DNA from: Methylophaga thalassica
GTDB taxonomy: Bacteria; Pseudomonadota; Gammaproteobacteria; Nitrosococcales; Methylophagaceae
Assembly (NCBI RefSeq): GCF_030159795.1
Contig: NZ_BSND01000013.1
Coordinates: forward strand, 434,001 to 498,000
Direction of reading: 5' to 3'
DNA: 64,000 nt
In this document: one piece after another, positions 9,198 through 17,747 of the stretch
Position numbering within the stretch: the stretch's first letter is position 1
Layout of the letters: the number at the start of each line of letters is the position of its first letter
Notes under the pieces: model-generated
Seen by the model: only the letters and a program-made list of their open reading frames with translations
What the model was told of the DNA's origin: nothing
The model's database searches: none
Position numbers and translations under genes: made by a program

Positions 9198-11017
9198 GCC
9201 AACAACGCGTTGCTGATTATATTTTTGCCCGAGTTGCCGAATTAGGCGTTAAAGAGGTTTTTTTATTGCCCGGTGGTGGGGCCATGCATTTGGTGGACGC
9301 GCTCGGACAAAATCCTGATATTAACTTTATACCGGCTCACCACGAACAAGCCGCAGCGATAGCGGCTGAAGCCTACTCTCGTGTGAATGAAACACTCGGC
9401 GTGGCGCTTGTCACAACGGGACCAGGTGCGACCAATGCTTTAACTGCCGTAGCGGGTGCCTGGATTGAGTCTGTGCCGTTGTTGATAATCTCAGGTCAGG
9501 TGAAGCGGGCCGATATGAAAGCTGATAGCGGCGTGCGTCAAATGGGGCCTCAGGAAGTCGACATCGTATCGATGGTTAAGCCCGTTACTAAATACGCAGT
9601 AACGGTTGATGAGCCTGATAACATTGGCCTTTATCTTGATAAGGCTTTACATGAGGCGATGACAGGACGAAAAGGCCCTGTCTGGCTGGATGTGCCATTA
9701 GATGTGCAAGCCAGTTTAATTGAGCCAGAAAAGCTAGCTCGGGATGAATCGAATACTGATTCCGAATCAGACTGTTCACTTGAGCTGGATGAAGTTATCC
9801 AACTCATTCAGCAGGCACAGCGTCCTATTATTCTAGCAGGACACGGTATCCGTCTGTCAGGTGCCGCCGACGTATTCAAACAGCTCTACGAAAAAACCGG
9901 TATTCCGGTATTAACCACCTGGAATTCACTGGATCTGATTCCTTATGAACATCCATTATGTGCCGGCCGTCCAGGTTCCGTGGCACTCAGACCGGCAAAC
10001 TTTGCCGCCCAGAATTGTGATTTGCTAATTAGTATTGGTGCCCGTCTGGATAATGTGGTCACCGCCCACAATCCGCAAAATTTTGCTCAATATGCCGACA
10101 AAGTGATTGTCGATATTGATGCGTCTGAATTAAAAAAACATCAGTTGCCAAAAGCAAGATTGATTCAGGGCAATGCCAAAACTTTTATTGAACAACTTAA
10201 TACTGAACTGCCTGAGCTTAAAACTGACTATTCGGATTGGATTAATAAAATAGCCGATTGGAAACAACGCTATCCACGCTGTGATGGTGAAATATTTCCA
10301 GAGCAAGGTGAAATTAGTCATTATCATTTCATCGATCGTTTATCTGCTTTTACTAAAGCCAATGAGCTGATTATTACCGGTAGCTCAGGGCTGGCGGTGG
10401 AAGTCTTCTACTCTACCTTTGTGAATAAACCCGGCCAACGAATTTTTCTTACCTCTGGTTTAGGTTCGATGGGCTATGGTTTGCCCGCTGCTATTGGTGG
10501 TTGTCTCGCGTCAGGCAGAAAGCCCGTTGTCTCGGTAGAAGGTGACGGAAGCTTGCAGCTCAATCTGCAAGAATTAAGTACCTTGAAGTCACTTAACCTG
10601 CCTATTCGAATGTTTGTGATGAACAATAATGGTTATGCCTCCATTCGAAATACTCAGCGCAATTATTTTGACGCTCGATATGTTGCTACAGGACAAGAAG
10701 CGGGCTTATTGATTCCGGATTTAGTCAAACTCGCGGAAGCGATTGGCCTTGATGCTATTCGTATTGAGGATGCCAGTGAACTCGATGAAAAAATCCAATA
10801 TGTATTGAATCATCCAGGCCCGATTCTTTGTGATGTCACGATTATCAAAGACGAAGCTTTATGGCCAAAAGTATCAGCTATTCCCCAGCCAAATGGCTCG
10901 ATGATATCGATGCCACTGGAAGATATGTCGCCGTTACTGTCTTTGGAAATGCTGGAGCAAGAAATGCGAGTACCATTGTCGGAAGCTTCCAGACAGGTGG
11001 ATAGAGAGCATGACTGA
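9194..11017 (+). CDS. Thiamine-diphosphate-dependent enzyme, acetolactate synthase / YerE-like
   Basis: A 607-residue ThDP enzyme. It has the activating Glu (E51 in PAHHEQAAAIAAEAYSR), the GPGATNALTAVAGAW region, a central domain, and the ThDP/Mg motif beginning EGDGS (G450-S453) and ending NNNGY near residue 477. The start at 9194 is preferred over the GTG at 9188: it shares ATGA with the previous gene and has GGAG five bases upstream. Among island genes that make CDP-3,6-dideoxy-4-keto-glucose, the closest functional precedent is YerE of Yersinia pseudotuberculosis, which adds a two-carbon unit from pyruvate to that sugar (yersiniose). Ordinary branched-chain amino acid synthesis is less likely because no ilv genes are nearby. 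Confidence 0.78.
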   Translation: MSQQRVADYIFARVAELGVKEVFLLPGGGAMHLVDALGQNPDINFIPAHHEQAAAIAAEAYSRVNETLGVALVTTGPGATNALTAVAGAWIESVPLLIISGQVKRADMKADSGVRQMGPQEVDIVSMVKPVTKYAVTVDEPDNIGLYLDKALHEAMTGRKGPVWLDVPLDVQASLIEPEKLARDESNTDSESDCSLELDEVIQLIQQAQRPIILAGHGIRLSGAADVFKQLYEKTGIPVLTTWNSLDLIPYEHPLCAGRPGSVALRPANFAAQNCDLLISIGARLDNVVTAHNPQNFAQYADKVIVDIDASELKKHQLPKARLIQGNAKTFIEQLNTELPELKTDYSDWINKIADWKQRYPRCDGEIFPEQGEISHYHFIDRLSAFTKANELIITGSSGLAVEVFYSTFVNKPGQRIFLTSGLGSMGYGLPAAIGGCLASGRKPVVSVEGDGSLQLNLQELSTLKSLNLPIRMFVMNNNGYASIRNTQRNYFDARYVATGQEAGLLIPDLVKLAEAIGLDAIRIEDASELDEKIQYVLNHPGPILCDVTIIKDEALWPKVSAIPQPNGSMISMPLEDMSPLLSLEMLEQEMRVPLSEASRQVDREHD

Positions 11018-12056
11018 ATCGCGCGTTGATAAAGTGCAGCCGGATGACCAATGTCCCTGCTGTAAACAAACAGCTTTAACATCCTGTGATGTTTTTTATC
11101 GCTGCAGCCATTGCCAGCATATTTGGCAAAAACAAACCACTGAGCATATTGTTAATTATGCCCAGTTATCACGCCGAAATCAGGAGCAATCGTCTGACTT
11201 TAAAAGAAAACTCAGTGGCCGTCTGCTCACATTGAGCAATTTGCTGTTCGATGATTGCAAAGTGCTAGAAGTTGGTTGCGCTGAAGGAGGGCTCGGCGCC
11301 AGCATAAAGAGGCAATATACGCTTCAGTATGAAGCTGTGGAACCTTCCCAGGATGCTAAAGTTGCACAGCAACGATTGGACAAGGTCTATCGTGACATTA
11401 GTGATATTGAGCAGGCGCATCAATACGATTTGGTTCTTGCTTTTCATGTTCTTGAACACATTGATGCCGTGTCGTCAGCAATAATTGCCTGGAAAACGCT
11501 GCTTAAACCCAATGGAAAACTGCTGGTGGAGGTGCCGAATGCGTCCGGTAATCCATTATTAGCTATCGATCGGCATCCAGAACACCTTCATCAATTCAGC
11601 GTGGGATCACTAGTCATTCTAATGACCCGGCTGGGTATGGCGATAACCACTGTTTCAACAGGACATTTCGAGTCGTCGCTTTATCGAGATAGTATTCGTT
11701 TGCTAGCCTGCCCATGTGTTACTGAAGAACAGAGACAGGTCACACTTCGGCATCGATGTCAGCAGCTTTTCCCTCAGCCGGTATTGATATATGGCATCGG
11801 TGGTGATTTTGTTAATTGTGTTCATCCTCTCATGAGATTTATTCCCGTAGCCGGGCTTCGCGATGGAGCCGGCCTGAGGCAAGGTAGTGTTATTGATGGT
11901 CATACCGTGCAAGAGTTCAATCCTGAGGAAGATAGGATCTATCCCATTTTGATTGCCTCTCTTCATTTTGAGGACGAAATTCTGCAGGATTTGATATCAA
12001 TGGGCGTCGACAGGGGATGCATTGTGACTTTGAGTGAGTTCTATGGCGAGGACTAG
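11010..12056 (+). CDS. SAM-dependent sugar C-methyltransferase-like protein (three-domain)
   Basis: A 348-residue protein with an N-terminal zinc-ribbon-like site (C15, C18, C32, C35) and a class I SAM-binding domain (VLEVGCAEGGLG at about 85-96; FHVLEHIDAV further on). A C-terminal Rossmann-like module begins LIYGIGGDFVN. This order matches the TylC3/EryBIII-type NDP-sugar C-methyltransferase architecture. Such enzymes usually methylate carbon next to a 4-keto group, which fits the upstream keto-sugar genes. It overlaps the ThDP enzyme gene by 8 bases. O- or N-methylation cannot be excluded from sequence alone. Confidence 0.72.
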   Translation: MTESRVDKVQPDDQCPCCKQTALTSCDVFYRCSHCQHIWQKQTTEHIVNYAQLSRRNQEQSSDFKRKLSGRLLTLSNLLFDDCKVLEVGCAEGGLGASIKRQYTLQYEAVEPSQDAKVAQQRLDKVYRDISDIEQAHQYDLVLAFHVLEHIDAVSSAIIAWKTLLKPNGKLLVEVPNASGNPLLAIDRHPEHLHQFSVGSLVILMTRLGMAITTVSTGHFESSLYRDSIRLLACPCVTEEQRQVTLRHRCQQLFPQPVLIYGIGGDFVNCVHPLMRFIPVAGLRDGAGLRQGSVIDGHTVQEFNPEEDRIYPILIASLHFEDEILQDLISMGVDRGCIVTLSEFYGED

Positions 12057-13089
12057 ACATCCACAGATCGAAGACGATTTGATCTGGATCGCAAGTCAGT
12101 CTTTATCATGGACGGAATTCAAGGACAGGCATTTGCTGATTACCGGTGCGACTGGATTCATTGGCGGTTATTTGCTGGAATTATTCAGTTTTCTGAATGA
12201 GAAAGAACCTGAAAATAATATTCAAATTACTGCTCTGGTTCGAGACCCTGAGCGATTTTCTGAGCGTTTCCCTCACCTCAGAGGTAGAGCCGACATCGAT
12301 TTGTTAGTCGGCGATCTAACAGAGAGTAAAGCTTTAAGATATGAAAATTCAGTTGACTACATTATTCACTGTGCTAGTGAAGCTAGCCCTCATCTTTATC
12401 TGAAACAGCCTGCTGACACTATTAGTACCAATACTCTGGGTACTTTGTTGTTACTGGAAATAGCCCGCAGCCATCGGGCACGATTTTTATATCTCAGTAG
12501 TGGTGCGATATACGGTCAGAGTGAACAAGAAGTATTTAGTGAGCAGGATTACGGCATCGTTGATCCTCTTGATGAGCGGGCTTGTTATAGTGAGGGGAAA
12601 AGAGCCGGTGAGGCGATTTGCATGGCTTATCATCGTCAGTATGACCTAGATATCCGCATAGCCCGTGTTTCCCATACTTATGGTCCCGGTCTTGAACTTA
12701 ATGATGGCAGGGTGTTTACTGACTTCATGGCTGATGCGTTGGCTGGAAGAGATATATGTGTAAAAGGCTCCCCCAGTGATGCCAGGCCTTTCTGTTATAT
12801 CAGCGATATGGTAGAGGGGTTATTGCGTATTTTATTGAGTGGTGATTCGGGAGAAGCCTATAACATTGGCGCTGACAGCCAAATAACAATTGCTGAGCTG
12901 GCACAATTATTGTGTGAGATTAGCACGCATCCGATCAGCGTGCGATTACCGGTACAGGCTATATCCAATCCGGCATTACGCAGTTCGGGGTATTTCAATA
13001 TCGAGAAAATAAAAGGTCTGGGTTGGGAATGCATCACCTCGCCCAAGATGGGTTTTGCAAAAATGTACCGGTACTATTCAACATTATGA
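12043..13089 (+). CDS. NAD-dependent epimerase/dehydratase (extended SDR)
   Basis: An extended SDR of about 348 residues. The nucleotide-binding motif is ITGATGFIGGYLL and the catalytic Tyr/Lys are in CYSEGKRAGEA; VSHTYGPG and RPFCYISDMVEGLL are typical of UDP-glucuronate decarboxylase-like and epimerase members. In this cluster it could reduce or epimerise the keto or acetyl group of the branched intermediate, as YerF does after YerE, but that is inference. The start is uncertain: ATG 12043 (overlapping the preceding gene by 14 bases) is chosen over GTG 12034. It shares ATGA with the sulfotransferase gene. Confidence 0.82.
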   Translation: MARTRHPQIEDDLIWIASQSLSWTEFKDRHLLITGATGFIGGYLLELFSFLNEKEPENNIQITALVRDPERFSERFPHLRGRADIDLLVGDLTESKALRYENSVDYIIHCASEASPHLYLKQPADTISTNTLGTLLLLEIARSHRARFLYLSSGAIYGQSEQEVFSEQDYGIVDPLDERACYSEGKRAGEAICMAYHRQYDLDIRIARVSHTYGPGLELNDGRVFTDFMADALAGRDICVKGSPSDARPFCYISDMVEGLLRILLSGDSGEAYNIGADSQITIAELAQLLCEISTHPISVRLPVQAISNPALRSSGYFNIEKIKGLGWECITSPKMGFAKMYRYYSTL

Positions 13090-13994
13090 AAGCAAGCACA
13101 CAGGCGGACACGGCATTTTTTCTGCATCTCCCCAAAACGGGTGGTAGTACGATCCGCACCTTAATCAATGCCAACTATGACAGTCTGGAGTTATTGAGTC
13201 TGTATGGCTCGCAGCCGGAAATTTTTAATCAGTGCATGGCAACAACAAGGCTGCAACGGCAACAGCTCAAGTTGATACAGGGGCATATGCCCTACGGTGT
13301 GCATGATTATCTGGGCCTGTCTGGTCAACGCTATTTCTTTTTCTTGCGTGAACCGGTGGCAAGGACTTTGTCAGATATCGAACACAGTAGGCGACACCCG
13401 TCACATGGTTTTCACCATATTCTATCTGCCCCTGAGCTGGATCTGGCAGGCCGAATCGAGAAAGCAAAAAGCTTGTGTTATTACCATAACAATATGACGC
13501 ACTTTCTCAGTGGCACGTTTTTCACCCGCGATGTCACGTTGACCGATTTCCATCTGGCATTGAGTCGGGTCCGTCAAAGTGAGTTCATCGGTATTACTGA
13601 GCAAAGTGAGTTGTCTTTATTATTAATGGCCAAACGCTTGGGCTGGAAGGAAGTGATTCCAGTTAAATGTAATGTGTCACCATCAGAGACTTCTAATATG
13701 GTTGAGGATAACAGGGCCAGCTGTCGATCGATGCTGGATTATGACATCCAGCTCTATCACGCCGCCCTTGAGCGTTTTGAGCAGGAAGTATCGGCGCAGG
13801 GACAGTTATTAATTGAAGCAGCACAGCAGATGACCGAGTTGTTGCAGCGTCAGGAAGCTGATTACCCTGAAATAAAGTATTCGACTTATATGGTAGGGCA
13901 GCCTCTGGCTATCGAATTAAATCAGTATCATCAGCAGATCGCCAGTGACGATCCCTTGGGACGTTGGCTGCAGATAGAGCAGGTAAATGAATGA
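13086..13994 (+). CDS. Sulfotransferase-family protein
   Basis: About 302 residues. The N-terminal FFLHLPKTGGSTIRTLI is the 5'-phosphosulfate-binding loop of PAPS-dependent sulfotransferases (family 2, heparan-type). YFFFLREPVARTLSDIEH is the matching 3'-phosphate-binding segment with the Arg and Ser usually seen. The predicted role is transfer of sulfate from PAPS to a sugar hydroxyl. The start at 13086 shares ATGA with the SDR gene, and a longer in-frame start at 13023 would lie deep inside that gene. Base composition becomes visibly more GC-rich from about here. The acceptor is unknown; it may be the flagellin glycan or another surface glycan. Confidence 0.75.
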   Translation: MKASTQADTAFFLHLPKTGGSTIRTLINANYDSLELLSLYGSQPEIFNQCMATTRLQRQQLKLIQGHMPYGVHDYLGLSGQRYFFFLREPVARTLSDIEHSRRHPSHGFHHILSAPELDLAGRIEKAKSLCYYHNNMTHFLSGTFFTRDVTLTDFHLALSRVRQSEFIGITEQSELSLLLMAKRLGWKEVIPVKCNVSPSETSNMVEDNRASCRSMLDYDIQLYHAALERFEQEVSAQGQLLIEAAQQMTELLQRQEADYPEIKYSTYMVGQPLAIELNQYHQQIASDDPLGRWLQIEQVNE

Positions 13995-15169
13995 GTTCTC
14001 GTCGCTGCGCCGTATGTCATGCTGATAATAAACAGCATTTACACCGTCAGTTTTTTATCTCGCCGGGAATGGATGAATCACTGCATTATGATGTGGTTGA
14101 GTGTCGGCAATGCGGGTTTATCTTTGCCGATTCTTTGCCAGCAGAGGACAGCCTGAATGCCTACTATGTCGCTTCAGGCCATCACCTCCATGTTGAGCTG
14201 CCCCCGGGGATCAGAAAGATTCATACCGGCATGTACCAGTTTGTCAGGCAGCATCAGGCACTAGACAGCGAATCTCGGGTGTTGGATATCGGCAGCTCGA
14301 TGGGGCATTTTCTCAATTATTTCAAACAGGACGGTATCACCCGCCTGACCGGCATTGAACCTAGTCTGGAAGCCGCCAGCCTGGCGCGTGAGTATTATGA
14401 CATCGAGGTGCTTACGACGCCTTTTGCTGATTATCAGACGGCAAGCAGTTTTGATTTAATCAGTCTTTGTGGTGTGCTGGAGCACCTGCTTACGCCGGAT
14501 CAGGCGCTAGCCAAAATTTGTGACCTCCTGTCTGAAAAGGGTGGGGTCTTTATTGCTGTCCCTGATGCTGACACTTTTGGCGGTATCGTGTCAGATGAGC
14601 CTTTCCTTGAGTTTGCACTTGAGCATATTAACTTTTTTGGTCGTCAGAGCCTGGAAGAGCTGTTTCAGTTAAACGGCTTTGAGGTGTTTAGCTGTGAAAG
14701 CATTTATAACGATTTTTATAACAATAACTACATCTATCTGATGGCCAGAAAAGCGGGGCCTGAGCAGCCAGTGAGCCCTCCGGCCAGAACCAGCGTAACC
14801 TATGATAGCGTAAGCCAGTATATCGCCCAGTCAACAGCACGACTGGGCGATATTGATAAGTTGTTTGAGAGTCTGATTGCCAGCCATGAAAAGCTGATTG
14901 TATGGGGAGCGGGTTCTCTGACACGGCGTTTATGCGCCACAACGCGGCTTGCGGAGCTGGACATACTTGGTTTTATAGATAAGAACACAGATCTGCAGGG
15001 CAAACATTTACTCGGTAAGACTATCAATGCACCGGCATGGCTGGTGGATAAAACCGACAACACCGTCTTTATTGCCAGTACCACCTATGCCGATGAAATC
15101 CGCGATGAACTAATCAGGCTATATCAATGGCACGGTGATATTCTCACGGTGAGAAGCTCGACACCATGA
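13991..15169 (+). CDS. Second three-domain SAM-dependent C-methyltransferase-like protein
   Basis: A 392-residue protein with an N-terminal zinc-binding pattern (C6, C9, C38, C41) and a SAM-binding domain (VLDIGSSMGHFLNYF near residue 97, then GVLEHLLTPDQAL). A C-terminal Rossmann-like module starts at KLIVWGAGSLTRRL and continues LGFIDKN. The layout is the same as the methyltransferase at 11010-12056, but sequence identity looks low, so it is not a recent duplicate. It shares ATGA with both neighbours. The probable role is methylation of a sugar in the same glycan. Confidence 0.73.
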   Translation: MSSRRCAVCHADNKQHLHRQFFISPGMDESLHYDVVECRQCGFIFADSLPAEDSLNAYYVASGHHLHVELPPGIRKIHTGMYQFVRQHQALDSESRVLDIGSSMGHFLNYFKQDGITRLTGIEPSLEAASLAREYYDIEVLTTPFADYQTASSFDLISLCGVLEHLLTPDQALAKICDLLSEKGGVFIAVPDADTFGGIVSDEPFLEFALEHINFFGRQSLEELFQLNGFEVFSCESIYNDFYNNNYIYLMARKAGPEQPVSPPARTSVTYDSVSQYIAQSTARLGDIDKLFESLIASHEKLIVWGAGSLTRRLCATTRLAELDILGFIDKNTDLQGKHLLGKTINAPAWLVDKTDNTVFIASTTYADEIRDELIRLYQWHGDILTVRSSTP

Positions 15170-16602
15170 GCGATAAAAAAACGGATCAAATTCCCCTCAC
15201 GGTCGCTCTGCTAACTTATAACCGCTGCGGTAGTTATCTCAAAAAAGCAGTCGAAGCCATCCTTGCTCAGAGCTATCGCGAATTCGAGTTTTTGGTTCTG
15301 GATAACGCCAGTCCGGATGATACGGCTCAGTACATCCTGTCACTGGATGACACAAGGATCAGATACGTGCGTAATGCGCCCGGTTCCTCGGTCGAGTTTA
15401 ATTACATGTCGGCTTACCACCTGGCCAGAGGGCATCGAATTATTGTGACCCATGATGATGACATCATGGAGCGGGACATGCTCGAGACCCAGATGCAGTT
15501 TATGGACACGCATCCGGAAGTCATTCTTGCCTGGACCGGAGTGACGTTGATTGATGGGGACGATAAAGTTATCGGAGCCAATCATCATACCCTTGCGGAT
15601 AGCCGGGTTTTTCAGCCAGGCGAGTATTTGCTCAACTTTTTGTACTCCAGACTCTGGCCGGTGCCCAGCACAATCATTCTGGACCGCCGCTACAGTCTCA
15701 CCTGGCAGATAGGGCTGCATTATTTCAATACCAAAACAGTCAAAAAAAGCCGTCGTGGCAAACAGGTTGAAGGGGCTGAGGATGCCTTGTTTCCGGCCAG
15801 AGCCAATGTGAAGCATGCGGTGGCATTTATCGCCAAACCGCTGATGCGCTATCGCCTGCACCTGCATCAGGGTACCAATAACGTTAACCTCTCCACGCCT
15901 TCCATTTACTTGTATAAAGCGATGAAAAGGCTGGCCCGAAAGAGCCCGCTGGCGCAACAATACGATGCGCTGTTTGACAGTTATGTCGATCGCTTCCGGC
16001 TGCAACAGAAGATGACGGGGCTCGAGCGTTATCCCTTACATCCGGCAACAAGACAGTCACTTCGAAAACAGGCCCGCAGCTGGTCGCGGCAGATTAGCGA
16101 CTGTGCTGAGGCGTTTTATCCCATTCTGCCTCTATTCATCCTGCATCAACTGATAAGCGATGATGTTGATGATCTGTCGCCGGTGTCATCGCAGCATTGT
16201 CCCAGCCCTGATAAGTCATTTACCAACGCAACACAGGCCTTTTATGCCTGGTACCGGAAACGGGTCGGTGGCGGCAGTGCTGCTGATGGGCTTGATGCCA
16301 CCAAAAAGGTCGCTATTCTGGGAAGTGCGCTGGTCGCCGCCTTGCTCATTATTGACTTGAAAAGGGCCGGCATTGAGGTCGTGGCCTGCCTGGAGTCCAA
16401 TGTCTCACGTCAGGGGGGAACATTACTGGGCGTACCGATTATTCCAATCCACGATTTGTCACAGCCCGACTCACCGATCCAGCAGGTGGTGTTGAGCTCT
16501 GAAAAAAATCAGGAAGCACAACTGACACAGTTAATTCATAAGTTGGCCTTTAAGCCGCCTGTCATTGTGTCATGGAAACAACTGGTGTTTGCGGAGGAGT
16601 AA
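15166..16602 (+). CDS. GT2-family glycosyltransferase with C-terminal Rossmann-like module
   Basis: A 478-residue protein. Residues about 10-230 form a GT-A fold glycosyltransferase (VALLTYNRCGSYLKKAVEA, LVLDNASPDDT, and the metal-binding THDDDIM at about 96-101). Residues from about 380 (VAILGSALVAALLIIDL, then GVPIIPIHDL) look like the same nucleotide-sugar-type Rossmann module seen at the C-termini of the two methyltransferases in this island. It shares ATGA with the upstream gene. It probably adds one sugar to the glycan; donor and acceptor are unknown. No membrane segment is seen, so it should be cytoplasmic, as expected for flagellin modification before export. Confidence 0.8.
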   Translation: MSDKKTDQIPLTVALLTYNRCGSYLKKAVEAILAQSYREFEFLVLDNASPDDTAQYILSLDDTRIRYVRNAPGSSVEFNYMSAYHLARGHRIIVTHDDDIMERDMLETQMQFMDTHPEVILAWTGVTLIDGDDKVIGANHHTLADSRVFQPGEYLLNFLYSRLWPVPSTIILDRRYSLTWQIGLHYFNTKTVKKSRRGKQVEGAEDALFPARANVKHAVAFIAKPLMRYRLHLHQGTNNVNLSTPSIYLYKAMKRLARKSPLAQQYDALFDSYVDRFRLQQKMTGLERYPLHPATRQSLRKQARSWSRQISDCAEAFYPILPLFILHQLISDDVDDLSPVSSQHCPSPDKSFTNATQAFYAWYRKRVGGGSAADGLDATKKVAILGSALVAALLIIDLKRAGIEVVACLESNVSRQGGTLLGVPIIPIHDLSQPDSPIQQVVLSSEKNQEAQLTQLIHKLAFKPPVIVSWKQLVFAEE

Positions 16603-16606
16603 AGTA

Positions 16607-17716
16607 ATGAATAAGCTGACTTCATTCCAGACTGTGGCTTATCAGGCCCTTAGTCATTCATCCGGCACTTCGCACTATTTCAATGATACCGAGTTCTTTG
16701 ATGAATTCTTTGCACTGGTGCTTGGCCCTGAGCAGGCGGTGGTGGATGTCGGCTTCAATATCGGTATTCAGGCGGAACTATACCTTCAACATACCAAGGG
16801 GCCGATTCTGGGGTTTGAGGCTTCAGCGGCGATCTATGAATTTGCCAGGTCCAAGTTTGCTGATGAGCCTCAAGTTGAGCTATACAACTACGCCGTTTCG
16901 AATCAAGAGGGCACTGCCGATTTTATAGAAACAGCAATCTGGGGTGCCGGCAGCCTGAAATATACCCGGGGCATGGCTCATTGCGGTGTTGGTGAGGATT
17001 ATGTGGTCAAGACGGTCGATTTGGTGCGGCTGGATGAGATGCTGGCAGATCGTGACAATATCGGGCTGATCAAGCTGGATATTGAAGGGGCAGAGTTACT
17101 GGCACTTGATGGTGCCAGAGCGCTGCTCGCAAGAAACCGGCCTTATATCTTGATGGAATATTGTCATAATGCGCTCAGTTTCGAGCTCAATGGACAGGCG
17201 ATTACAGCTGACACGCTGTATGACTTTGCCCGTGATATCGGCTACACGGTCTATAACATTTATGGCATTTGTCTCAGTAATAAAGCTGTCTGGAACACCT
17301 CAATACTCAAAGACACTGCAGATGTCTTTTTGATACCGGATGAGAAACATGATCATTGGACGACACAGTTGCTCCCAGTTTATCAGTACCGTATTTTCGA
17401 CAAAATGTTGGCGGTCATCGAGAACGGATTGCCGTCACATCATCTCTGGCTGACCGCGCTGCCTTCACGGCTTTATGAGATTATCAACCATTCATGCGAG
17501 TCGGCGGCAAAACAACGTTTGCAACAGACATCCACTGAGCTCAAGCAGACACTGTCATCGCGTGATGAGATTTTCCACATCCAGAAGCTAAGCCGTCGTG
17601 CCGGTGTTTTACTGGCTTTGTTATTTGACGGTGCAATTGAGTCGGCCTATCAGCTGGGGGCGATGAAAAGTCTCACCGAAAAGCAACTGGATGAATTTGA
17701 GCAGCTGTTGAGTTAA
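16607..17716 (+). CDS. FkbM-family methyltransferase
   Basis: About 369 residues. The FkbM domain spans roughly residues 40-230: VVDVGFNIGIQAELYL (SAM motif I), ILGFEASAAIYEFAR, LYNYAVSNQEGTADF, VDLVRLDEML and LIKLDIEGAELLALDG. FkbM proteins O-methylate sugars and polyketides. The start at ATG 16607 is preferred because GGAGG lies 9 bases upstream. The C-terminal third (from about residue 250) has no recognised domain and contains a helical segment. It is the last GC-rich gene of the block and the likely last gene of the coupled run from rfbF. Confidence 0.82.
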   Translation: MNKLTSFQTVAYQALSHSSGTSHYFNDTEFFDEFFALVLGPEQAVVDVGFNIGIQAELYLQHTKGPILGFEASAAIYEFARSKFADEPQVELYNYAVSNQEGTADFIETAIWGAGSLKYTRGMAHCGVGEDYVVKTVDLVRLDEMLADRDNIGLIKLDIEGAELLALDGARALLARNRPYILMEYCHNALSFELNGQAITADTLYDFARDIGYTVYNIYGICLSNKAVWNTSILKDTADVFLIPDEKHDHWTTQLLPVYQYRIFDKMLAVIENGLPSHHLWLTALPSRLYEIINHSCESAAKQRLQQTSTELKQTLSSRDEIFHIQKLSRRAGVLLALLFDGAIESAYQLGAMKSLTEKQLDEFEQLLS

Positions 17717-17747
17717 GACTTTTTATCATTATAGGAATAGACACGTT

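Noticed and set aside
9194-11017. Housekeeping acetolactate synthase (ilvB)
   Set aside because: No small regulatory subunit or ilvC nearby, and the gene is overlapped on both sides by sugar-modification genes.
15340-16005. 221-residue open frame antisense to the GT2 glycosyltransferase
   Set aside because: Fully inside a gene with clear GT2 motifs, and its translation resembles no family. It is a by-product of the GC-rich codon pattern.
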